From positions 1-52,840 of the forward strand of contig CALZOR010000004.1 of NCBI GenBank assembly GCA_945827785.1: a stretch of DNA of 52,840 bases, read 5' to 3'. Under the pieces are notes generated by a model. It ran no database searches and was not told the origin of the DNA. It worked only from the letters and a program-made list of their open reading frames with translations. The DNA is from an uncultured Bacteroidales bacterium (lineage in GTDB: Bacteria; Bacteroidota; Bacteroidia; Bacteroidales; UBA932). The position numbers were made by a program, and so were the translations under genes. The number at the start of each line of letters is the position of its first letter. Position 1 is the first letter of the stretch. Below, piece by piece: positions 33,277 to 40,607 of the stretch.

Positions 33277-35268
33277 CTACAGCCATCCTCCATTTTCAGA
33301 AATGATGCTGCGGGCAATGATTCCGACCTCGCGGCTGAACTCCATCCCACCGATGGGATTGTCCCCTCCGCCAAGGGCAGTTCCACCGCTGATGGCCGTA
33401 ACCTTCACCTTTGCCGCACCGCTCCTGGTTGGATGGATAATGAGCCTGCCCTCCTCGATTCTTGGATCCTCCATAAGACCGAGGGACTTCCTTCCGGCAT
33501 CATTCACTTCAACGGCAGTGACGGTCAGGGATGTAAATCCCCCTCCCATGAAACTTGTAATGTCCAGAGATGACTCTTCTCCATAAACCGTTGATATATA
33601 AGGTGTTCCCTCTATGTTCATCATGAGTTTCCATGCATCTGCCGCACCTGTTCCCATCTGGCCTACATATTTTGACAGCCTGAACGGGGGCAGATAGTTG
33701 TTGGTGTAGGACTTTGACCCGGATGAACTGATGCGGGAGTCGATGTCGTTTACCGATGACAGGATGAGATTCTTGAACTCTCTGACAGTGAAAGTCTTGC
33801 CGAGCTTTTTTGCATAGGACAGGGCGAGAGCCACCATTCCGGAAAGATGCGGGCATGCCATCGAGGTTCCCTGCATATAGACATAGTCGCTTCCTGCCGT
33901 CTCTTTGATTCCGGTTGAGAGAATCGTGCTTCTTTCCTTGTCCTTTCCAAGGTAGTATTCTCCTCCTGGAGCGCAAATGTTGCATCCCGGACCATAATTG
34001 GTATAATATGTCGGCAGGAAGTCGGGACCGAAGGCAGAAACGCTTATCAGGTCGCTGAATGCTCCCGGATAATGGGCAAAGTCGTGCGAGTCGTTTCCTG
34101 AAGCGAAGATGCCGATGTTTCCGTCCGTAAGCACCGGGTTGTTTCCTGCTGCAGCCTCAAAATAATGGATTGCATCAATTTCGGCGGAGCCTATCGCATC
34201 GATGAATGCCTTGTCGGTCTTGTAGATAGATGCATAGCCGAAAGAGCAGGAAATCACGCTTGCACCCATGTCTGCTGCATATTTGATGCTCCTTGCAAGA
34301 ACATCTGCCATTCCTGAGTTTTCGCTGTAGCCGGACATCATCTGGCAGGACATTATCCGGCAGCCGTCACCTTTCCCGCTGCCTCCGGCAACGCCGGAAA
34401 CACCGACACCATTGTTGTTGACGGCTGCAATGGTACCGGCACAATGGGTGCCGTGGCCTATGTCATTCTTGGCGTCCCAGCTTATGTTCCCGCTGTCGTC
34501 GCAGAAATTATAGCCATGGATGTCGTCGATGAAGCCGTTCCCGTCATCATCGACCCCGCTTATTCCATTGAGTTCCTTTTCGTTAACCCACATGTTGGCC
34601 ATAAGGTCCGGGTGGGTGTATTTCACACCGTCATCCACCACTGCAACTATGATTGCAGGATCCCCGCACGTGAGGCTCTCCCAGACATCCTTGACATTGA
34701 TGTCAGCAAGTTCACAAACACGTTTGGCAAGGTCCTCATCCTCATTGTTGATGTAGTTCCACTGGTCTGCAAGGAATGGGTCGTCGAAAACAGGTCCTTC
34801 GTCCGAAGATGCTTTTGTCAGCACTTTTTCGGAAGGAGAGTAGGGATGGACAATGCAGTCGGAGGCCTTCTGTACACGGCAGCAATATTCCACCTTGGAC
34901 ACCTCGTTCAAAGATGCTGTGGACAGAACAACCTTCTCAATATCAGCATTTTCTGCAACTGAAACCTTGTACCAGCGGTCAAGGCCGAACCTTTTCTCGA
35001 GTTCCTCGCGGCCGGGGGCGCGGCTGAACAGAGGCTCAATCCCTGCGACTCCGCCCTCGTCCATGATAGTCTTCATTTCATCCGTCCCGGGTACGGAATT
35101 GAATTTTACAAGGATGCTGCTCCTGCTGAAATCATCCGACATGCTGATGATTTTGTCCTCTGCAGATGCTACCTCCAGAGTCGTAAATGAGGCTTCCCGC
35201 ACACAGGAGACAGCACAAAGCAGTGCTGCAACTGAGGCGGGAAGCATAATGTTCTGGCAGATTTTCAT
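33277..35268 (-). CDS. S8 subtilisin-like protease, predicted surface or periplasmic lipoprotein
   Basis: Subtilase with signal MKICQNIMLPASVAALLCAVSC (lipobox Cys22 from this start; an ATG four codons earlier is also possible). Residues 50-135 form a pro-domain-like module (SSILVKFNSVPG..., REELEKRFGLDRWYKVSV). Catalytic triad: Asp212 in VAVVDDGVKYTHPDL, His272 in GHGTHCAGT, Ser469 in GTSMACPHLSG, with oxyanion Asn392 in FASGND. An acidic insertion VDDDGNGFIDDIHG precedes the His motif. A C-terminal beta domain ends in NGGWL. Third in an operon after the 873-residue lipoprotein and the Omp28-like gene (14-bp gap). Paralogous to 40608-42545. Confidence 0.92.
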   Translation of the reverse strand: MKICQNIMLPASVAALLCAVSCVREASFTTLEVASAEDKIISMSDDFSRSSILVKFNSVPGTDEMKTIMDEGGVAGIEPLFSRAPGREELEKRFGLDRWYKVSVAENADIEKVVLSTASLNEVSKVEYCCRVQKASDCIVHPYSPSEKVLTKASSDEGPVFDDPFLADQWNYINNEDEDLAKRVCELADINVKDVWESLTCGDPAIIVAVVDDGVKYTHPDLMANMWVNEKELNGISGVDDDGNGFIDDIHGYNFCDDSGNISWDAKNDIGHGTHCAGTIAAVNNNGVGVSGVAGGSGKGDGCRIMSCQMMSGYSENSGMADVLARSIKYAADMGASVISCSFGYASIYKTDKAFIDAIGSAEIDAIHYFEAAAGNNPVLTDGNIGIFASGNDSHDFAHYPGAFSDLISVSAFGPDFLPTYYTNYGPGCNICAPGGEYYLGKDKERSTILSTGIKETAGSDYVYMQGTSMACPHLSGMVALALSYAKKLGKTFTVREFKNLILSSVNDIDSRISSSGSKSYTNNYLPPFRLSKYVGQMGTGAADAWKLMMNIEGTPYISTVYGEESSLDITSFMGGGFTSLTVTAVEVNDAGRKSLGLMEDPRIEEGRLIIHPTRSGAAKVKVTAISGGTALGGGDNPIGGMEFSREVGIIARSIISENGGWL

Positions 35269-35282
35269 TCCTGCTATCATGG

Positions 35283-36374
35283 CTACTCGGCGTATGAATA
35301 AGCAAGGCTTTCCCCTAACGGGCAGTCAATGACATTGCTTACGGCATAGTTGCCATTGGCTTTCTGCGAGCATACGAAGACCACTACATGGCAGTTCTCG
35401 CTCTTCCATTTTCCATCAAGGCTTGCAAGAAAGTATTGGTCAGCTGTCTGGCCTGCCTGCATGATGTGGAGGGCACCGCTGAAATCTGTTGCAGAGTTTT
35501 TGCTGTAGATGTCGCGGACGCAGTTGTCGTGGGTGTCAATTGTGTCTGAGCCGGTTTGTTTGCCTTTGATCCCATCCTCTAGCAGCCATGCACCGACACG
35601 GTATTTCCCGCCTTCTGCAACTTTCAACTGGGCTTTGATGACAATGCTACTGCCGTCAAGGAGAGTTGATACAGCCAGACCGGTTCCGACTTTCCCGTTA
35701 CCGTAATCTTTTTCGAATGCGTCCCTGAGCAGGGCCGGTTTGGTGTAATCAGAGAACTTCCAGTTCTTGTCCAGATTGAGCAGAACGGTCGGGTATCCCG
35801 CAACTGACATAGCATTGTCAATCGGAGAATCCAGGAAAGCAGGATCGTCATCGTTGTATGTATGGCATGCGGCAAGCACGAACTGTCCAGGATAGGTCTC
35901 CTCCATCTTTTCGAGGATGGATATCATAAATGGGCAATAACCACATTTGGTCCCGGTGAACTGGTTGATGAACACTTTCTTCTTGAAAACCGTACTTGTA
36001 GGTTTCGGGTCTGCAGGCAGTTCCGGAAGAGGTGAGGTGATTGCCGTAAGGCTTACCGTTTCCGTGTGGAATGTCTTGTAGGTAGCCCAGAACGAGTATA
36101 TTCCGGCCTTGGTTGTAGTGAATGTAAAGTCATCTATTTCCAGCCGGCTGTCATTAGCTCCGTCATAGATGGTCACTCCGTCGGTAACGACCTCATCTCC
36201 GAGTTTTACCGTAATTTTTGCTGAAGACTTGCCGTCGGCCCTAATCACGGGGTTGTCAACGCTGATGGTCAGGTCATTGGAGGTGTTGGTATCGTCTCCT
36301 CCTTCAAGACCGCAAGAGGTCGCTGCAAATGCTGCAGCGACCATCATGAGGATAGCGAATATATATTTTTTCAT
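35283..36374 (-). CDS. Omp28-related thioredoxin-fold lipoprotein
   Basis: A 363-residue lipoprotein (MKKYIFAILMMVAAAFAATSC, Cys21). Residues 33-115 are an Ig-like module. From 128 on it matches the Omp28-related group: FKKKVFINQFTGTKCGYCPFM carries a thioredoxin-like Cys144-x-x-Cys147, and AGYPTVLLN near residue 192 holds the cis-Pro expected in that fold. A beta-rich C-terminal part follows (KAQLKVAEGGKYRVGAWLLEDG). The CxxC suggests disulfide exchange or reduction at the cell surface, possibly on protease substrates; this is inference. Its start overlaps the upstream stop by one base (TAATG). Confidence 0.82.
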   Translation of the reverse strand: MKKYIFAILMMVAAAFAATSCGLEGGDDTNTSNDLTISVDNPVIRADGKSSAKITVKLGDEVVTDGVTIYDGANDSRLEIDDFTFTTTKAGIYSFWATYKTFHTETVSLTAITSPLPELPADPKPTSTVFKKKVFINQFTGTKCGYCPFMISILEKMEETYPGQFVLAACHTYNDDDPAFLDSPIDNAMSVAGYPTVLLNLDKNWKFSDYTKPALLRDAFEKDYGNGKVGTGLAVSTLLDGSSIVIKAQLKVAEGGKYRVGAWLLEDGIKGKQTGSDTIDTHDNCVRDIYSKNSATDFSGALHIMQAGQTADQYFLASLDGKWKSENCHVVVFVCSQKANGNYAVSNVIDCPLGESLAYSYAE

Positions 36375-38995
36375 TATTTGCCGAGATTGTTTCTGTTCTT
36401 CTGAATGTTGCTGAGGAACATGTCCTTGTTCACGACCTTGTATGATACTTTCTTATAGTCCTTCATGGACTTCAGAGGAGTCTTGCGGAGCATAGGGATT
36501 GCATTGTCAGCACCTGAGAGTACCCTGACACTGTTCCTGTCTGCCTTTGCAGCACCGGCTTTGGTTGCGGGCTTGTCACCTTCTTCCGGCTCGGTCCATC
36601 CCCTGCTGAGGGTAAGGTTGCTGTTGACATATGTGTCTGGTCCCCAGAACTGTCCGTAATAATTGAATCCTGCACAAGGGTAGTAAGGATTCTCCTTGAC
36701 CATGATAGGCTTGATTGTAATCATATCCTTGTCAGTAGAAACTTCACCAGGGAAGATGAGGTCCTTTCCACCATCGCTGAATGCCGCGCCATCGCTTCCC
36801 AATGCTGCAAGATAGATTGCATTGCCCTTCCATCCGCTCATCGTGTACATGGTCTGGTTGTTGGCCGGAACTGAAACCGAGCCGTCAGCGGCAATCTCCA
36901 GATACCACTTAGGTCCGAAATCCCAGAAGAGTGACTTGTTGTCATAACCGTTGTAGTCTTCTTTTACAAACAGGTCATAAGCTCCCTGGTATTCGAGGTA
37001 TTCCGTGTTGTCCTCAAATCCATATCCAAGGCAAAGGAGGCGGTTCTGGCCTTTGATCCAAGCATTGAAAATCTCTGCTTCCTCCTTGAATTCGTCGTAG
37101 AGGGCATCAACTGCTGCCTTGTCCATGTTTGCACCGTTCTTGTAGAGTTCATATACTTCTTCGGTAAGGGTCTCAGGATATTCCACGCCTTCTGCAATCG
37201 TAACCTTGCATTTGCGGCTTCCGACAGGAACGATACCGCCCTGATAATAGTCGTATGCAGTTACATCGGCAGACATGGTCCAGTCTCCGAGGAGGGCTGT
37301 GAACAGAGGAGAATCTACCTTCGGAGCATCCGGTACCCTGTCAGACCTTACATCTGCAACAGCCGAATCTTTTTCGTCAGAGATTGTATTTGAGGTTTTT
37401 TCGTTGTTGTAGAGAAGAACGGCCAGGCGGGTGTCCTCATTTGGGACAGTCGGAATACCCATAGTATATCCTTCGTCAGAGTTGATCTGGGCGATTTCAT
37501 CAGCTGTGAATGAATAACCCTGCTCTACGATTGACTGATAGGTGTAATCATCTCTTGTGCTGTTGAGAAGCTTTTCGAATTCGCGGACATAGTTTGCTGC
37601 ATATTTTCCGGCAACGGCATTCTTTGTAGGACACTTGATGTTGAAATATGCAGCATAAGGAGTGACCTCTTCGGGATCGATTGCCGTTACGACAACTTCG
37701 GGAGCCTTTCCGCTCTTCTGAGGAGTAGTGAAGGTGAGATGCTGGAAATTCTGTGATGTTCCTTCTTCATTACCCATTGCGGTGATGAGGAAATGGTATT
37801 TGTTCTCAGGCTCTATGTAGGCGAAATCTTCAAGAGCCACTTCAATGGCTCCTTCAGCGCTCTGACAACCGTTAAAGAATCCGAAGACAGTGGTAACGAA
37901 GGACTGAAGATAATCCTCATTGTTATCATACATAGGAAGGATGATTTCCTCATAGGTTGCGTCGTCGCATATGAAGAAACAGTACTGATAAACACCTTCT
38001 TCCGGTGTGATTTTCACTGTTCCTGACGTTGCTGCAGGCGTGATTTCGACATTAACCTTGGCATCAAGCAGGTCAGGCTGTTTGGCAGTGAAATAAATCC
38101 TTTCGTGATATCCTGTCCAGAACTTGTCGTCTTTGAATTCTTTTGCGGCGAGCGGGCCCGGCCCCCACGGATCATCACCTGGGGTGATGCTGTCATAGTA
38201 TGCATCTCTGTCAAATGCAGCCAGATAATATCCATTCTCCCATCCGTAGCTTGATTCGCCCCAGCCGAATTCTCCTGCAAGGAATACGAGGGGCTCTCCA
38301 GGGACAATCTGGTTATGTACGACAACAGGTTCACCGGTCCATTCGTCAATTACCGGATTGCCGTTCTCATCATAGAGGTAGATGTTATCGTTGTTGTATG
38401 TAAGAGTTGCATCATCAGCCCAGTAAACCTGTCCGTTTGCTTCAAGGAGGTCTGCATCAGTATAAGGCAAATAACCTGTCTTGAGTTCATTGTATTTAGG
38501 AAGAGTTGCAACGGAATAACGTACGACATGATTCTTCTCCTTGAGACCTGCCGGCATCTTGAAGTGAAGTGAGAAACCGTCATAAGTCGTCTGCATGAGG
38601 GTGAGAGTCTGCTCATAGTCTGTGGTCGTGAACTCCGCAGTAAGGATTTTCTCATAGAATTCCTCGTCAGAAACTTTCAGAGCAACGTTTATCTGGTAGG
38701 TAGTATTACCTTCGAGACCATCCACGACAAATTTGTTTTCTCCGTCAACAAGGGTCCCGGTGGTACCTTTGGCGAAGAGAAGCTCAGCGGTTTCAAAACC
38801 TTTACCCGGTTCGCATACCTGATATGCGTACTCTTTGATTTTGTTGGTGGTAAGTGTGACATCAACGGAAACAGTTCCGGCGCTGACCGTCATTTCTGCA
38901 GATTTGATGCTGTTAAGATCTACAATGTCACAACCTGTCAAGGCCCCTCCTGCAAGAAGAATCATGGTCAGGAGAAGAATTAATTTTTGTTTCAT
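36374..38995 (-). CDS. Large surface lipoprotein, 873 residues, beta-sandwich domains
   Basis: Lipoprotein with lipobox GALTGC (Cys22). Residues 30-130 look like a fibronectin-III-type module (VDVTLTTNKIKEYAYQV...GLEGNTTYQINVAL...AEFTTTD). Several further beta-rich modules follow, including one near residue 570-760 beginning LLGDWTMSADVTAYDYY, which resembles calycin-like modules of Bacteroidota surface proteins. The C-terminal 40 residues are basic (KSMKDYKKVSYKVVNKD...). It has no T9SS-type C-terminal domain and no catalytic motif I recognise. First gene of a three-gene operon with the Omp28-like protein and an S8 protease; a binding or substrate-capture role is inferred. Confidence 0.7.
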   Translation of the reverse strand: MKQKLILLLTMILLAGGALTGCDIVDLNSIKSAEMTVSAGTVSVDVTLTTNKIKEYAYQVCEPGKGFETAELLFAKGTTGTLVDGENKFVVDGLEGNTTYQINVALKVSDEEFYEKILTAEFTTTDYEQTLTLMQTTYDGFSLHFKMPAGLKEKNHVVRYSVATLPKYNELKTGYLPYTDADLLEANGQVYWADDATLTYNNDNIYLYDENGNPVIDEWTGEPVVVHNQIVPGEPLVFLAGEFGWGESSYGWENGYYLAAFDRDAYYDSITPGDDPWGPGPLAAKEFKDDKFWTGYHERIYFTAKQPDLLDAKVNVEITPAATSGTVKITPEEGVYQYCFFICDDATYEEIILPMYDNNEDYLQSFVTTVFGFFNGCQSAEGAIEVALEDFAYIEPENKYHFLITAMGNEEGTSQNFQHLTFTTPQKSGKAPEVVVTAIDPEEVTPYAAYFNIKCPTKNAVAGKYAANYVREFEKLLNSTRDDYTYQSIVEQGYSFTADEIAQINSDEGYTMGIPTVPNEDTRLAVLLYNNEKTSNTISDEKDSAVADVRSDRVPDAPKVDSPLFTALLGDWTMSADVTAYDYYQGGIVPVGSRKCKVTIAEGVEYPETLTEEVYELYKNGANMDKAAVDALYDEFKEEAEIFNAWIKGQNRLLCLGYGFEDNTEYLEYQGAYDLFVKEDYNGYDNKSLFWDFGPKWYLEIAADGSVSVPANNQTMYTMSGWKGNAIYLAALGSDGAAFSDGGKDLIFPGEVSTDKDMITIKPIMVKENPYYPCAGFNYYGQFWGPDTYVNSNLTLSRGWTEPEEGDKPATKAGAAKADRNSVRVLSGADNAIPMLRKTPLKSMKDYKKVSYKVVNKDMFLSNIQKNRNNLGK

Positions 38996-39069
38996 ATTTG
39001 ATTTTGTTTAAATGATAACTCAGCCTGCCATAGAGGATTGACGGGCTGAAGACGTTTCTTAACTGAGTG

Positions 39070-39099
39070 CAAAGGTACTTAAAAATTCCAAATATGAAA
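39070..39099 (-). promoter_or_regulatory. Probable promoter of the 873-residue lipoprotein / Omp28 / S8 operon
   Basis: Minus strand TTTC (39096-39099), 18-bp spacer, TACCTTTG (39070-39077). The leader of about 70 nt contains a 7-bp imperfect hairpin CAGCCTG (39021-39027) / CGGGCTG (39042-39048). Confidence 0.5.
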
Positions 39100-39110
39100 T
39101 ACCCTTGGCC

Positions 39111-39169
39111 GATTTCTCGACTTCGCTCATAATCGACGAAGCCGCTTGAGCCTCAGCGAAAGGAATGAC
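39111..39169 (-). repeat. Copy of the dispersed GTCATT...GAGAAATC repeat, reverse orientation
   Basis: Read on the minus strand it begins GTCATTCCTTTCGCTGAGG and ends GAGCGAAGTCGAGAAATC, the same termini as the copies at 31076 and 24731. It lies between the O-methyltransferase stop and the promoter of the lipoprotein operon. Confidence 0.65.
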
Positions 39170-39185
39170 AGGCGGATTATAAGGA

Positions 39186-39821
39186 TCAGAGTTTGCGTAT
39201 GAGATAGAGCCCGTCCCGAAGGGGAAGGATGACAGATTCCACCCTCTTGTCAGAGGCTATGGCATCATTGAAACGGACAATCGCCTGAGTCTGCTGGTCC
39301 TGCGGCACCGGCTCCATGCAGACCTTGCCGTCCCAGAGCACGTTGTCAGCAAGAATAAGCCCGCCGGGCCTTACCATATCGAACACAAGATTGTAATACT
39401 CGTTATATTCCCTCTTGTTTGCATCTATATAGACAATGTCATAGACATGGTCGCGCAACTGCCTGAGAGTCTGCTTGCAATCCCCGATGTGGAGAGTAAT
39501 CTTGTCAGCTACTCCGGCCCTCTCGAAACCTTCCCTGATAAGGTCCTCAAGCTCGTCATTAAGCTCAAGCGTGTCCAGATGACCTCCCTCCGGCAGAGCC
39601 CCTGCAAGACAGATTGCAGAGAATCCCGTGAAAGTTCCAAGCTCCAGTATCCTCCGTGCCCCTGTCATCTGCACAAGCATCCTGAGCAGCTGCCCCTGAA
39701 TCTTTCCCGAAAGCATCCTTGCATGGTTGGTCCTGACGTGAGTCTGCTTGATTACCCAGTCCAGAGCCTCATTCTCAGGATTGATGTGTTCCTCTATATA
39801 TTTATATATTGTCTCTTCCAT
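39186..39821 (-). CDS. Class I SAM-dependent O-methyltransferase (catechol-OMT-like family)
   Basis: A 211-residue cytoplasmic methyltransferase. SAM motif RILELGTFTGFSAICLAG, followed by the acidic LDTLELND and the metal-binding VYIDANKREYNEYY and LADNVLWDGKV motifs of the caffeoyl-CoA/catechol O-methyltransferase family. The start MEETIYKYIEEHINPENEALDW at 39821 is preferred; an ATG at 39848 would begin only about 12 bp past the -7 promoter element. A purine-rich stretch GGAGGTGGAG lies 17-26 nt upstream. The methyl acceptor is unknown. The gene sits alone between the two protease operons. Confidence 0.88.
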   Translation of the reverse strand: MEETIYKYIEEHINPENEALDWVIKQTHVRTNHARMLSGKIQGQLLRMLVQMTGARRILELGTFTGFSAICLAGALPEGGHLDTLELNDELEDLIREGFERAGVADKITLHIGDCKQTLRQLRDHVYDIVYIDANKREYNEYYNLVFDMVRPGGLILADNVLWDGKVCMEPVPQDQQTQAIVRFNDAIASDKRVESVILPLRDGLYLIRKL

Positions 39822-39860
39822 ACTAGAAATTACTCCACCTCCTCGCATTTTATCAACCTA

Positions 39861-39891
39861 CAAAGTTAGGAATTAATGTTATTGAAACAAA
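39861..39891 (-). promoter_or_regulatory. Bacteroidota-type promoter of the O-methyltransferase gene
   Basis: Minus strand TTTG (39888-39891), 19-bp spacer, TAACTTTG (39861-39868). It matches the full consensus. The 28 bp at 39847-39874 are identical, in reverse complement, to 51044-51071 upstream of the AAA-ATPase gene. Confidence 0.7.
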
Positions 39892-40013
39892 TCGTCCAAA
39901 GTAAGATTCTATCCAAGCATACGGAAGCATCCGTGGATGGTCTTGGTGCATATACCGGGTCGATGATTTCAGCAGATCCTATCTCAGCAACCATCCTCGC
40001 TCAAGCGGAATAA
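39876..40013 (+). CDS. Possible 45-codon small ORF (doubtful)
   Basis: An ATG at 39876 opens a 45-residue frame (MLLKQIVQSKILSKHTEASV...) ending at TAA 40011-40013, nine bases before a strong hairpin at 40022-40053. It overlaps the opposite-strand O-methyltransferase promoter, and no plus-strand promoter or ribosome-binding site is evident. I see no similarity to a known family. It is listed because the 275-bp gap otherwise has no gene and the frame is followed by a terminator. Confidence 0.15.
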   Translation: MLLKQIVQSKILSKHTEASVDGLGAYTGSMISADPISATILAQAE

Positions 40014-40021
40014 TCCAAAAT

Positions 40022-40053
40022 AAACGCAGGCGATCTCACGACCGTCTGCGTTT
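40022..40053. terminator. Bidirectional terminator hairpin
   Basis: AAACGCAGGCG (40022-40032) pairs with CGTCTGCGTTT (40043-40053) with one wobble pair. It is followed by TTTGTATTT on the plus strand and ATTTTGGATTATT on the minus strand. It most likely ends the SusCD-protease operon, whose last stop is about 70 bp away. Confidence 0.65.
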
Positions 40054-40123
40054 GTATTTCAATATTTATGTAACAATTAATCTTCTGAAGGCAGATATAT
40101 TCCAATATCGTGCAAAAATATTG

Positions 40124-40594
40124 TTACAGAAATCTTATGAGTGTTTCCGCCTTGGTGCCGTAGTCCAGGGCATCTTTCTTGACTTCTGAAGGAATGGCCT
40201 TACGCTTATATGTGCAGACTTCCTCAGGAGTGATGTCCCGTGATCTCATAGTGAGTACATCATCCTCCATGCTCACGGTGTAACTGCAGGCAAATGTGGC
40301 TCCGTCCTTGTATGTGCCGTTGAGAATCCCGTTTGTGAGAAGGTATGTCCCCTCGTGAAGGGTGTAATGTCCTTCACCGATTTTCTGATATATTGAAAAT
40401 GAATCGGTAGCTTTGTCAAAGGCGATGTAGACATCGACATCCATCTTTTCGGCTTCCCCCGCAGAGAAGGTAACAAGATGCCACTCTCCAGTGAGATCAA
40501 TCTTTTCAATCGGAGCCGGTTTCTTGCATCCTGCAAGGCAAAGAACGCAGAAAACTGCTGCAACTATGGATTTGTATATTCTAGTCTTATTCAT
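40124..40594 (-). CDS. Small lipocalin-like lipoprotein
   Basis: A 156-residue predicted lipoprotein (VAAVFCVLCLAGC, Cys23). IDLTGEWHLVTFS followed by repeated beta strands (DVYIAFDKATDSFSIYQ..., GHYTLHEGTYLLTNGILNGTY, VSMEDDVLTMRS) matches the lipocalin-like module common in Bacteroidota. Function is unknown; it may bind a hydrophobic ligand or act as a small accessory. Last gene of the SusCD-protease operon, 13 bp after the S8 protease stop. Confidence 0.68.
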   Translation of the reverse strand: MNKTRIYKSIVAAVFCVLCLAGCKKPAPIEKIDLTGEWHLVTFSAGEAEKMDVDVYIAFDKATDSFSIYQKIGEGHYTLHEGTYLLTNGILNGTYKDGATFACSYTVSMEDDVLTMRSRDITPEEVCTYKRKAIPSEVKKDALDYGTKAETLIRFL

Positions 40595-40607
40595 ATCTCT
40601 CTGTTAT

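Noticed and set aside
39847..39874. Phage or integron attachment site
   Set aside because: The 28-bp duplicate matches a promoter -7 region and lacks an adjacent integrase or tRNA end; a promoter duplication explains it better.
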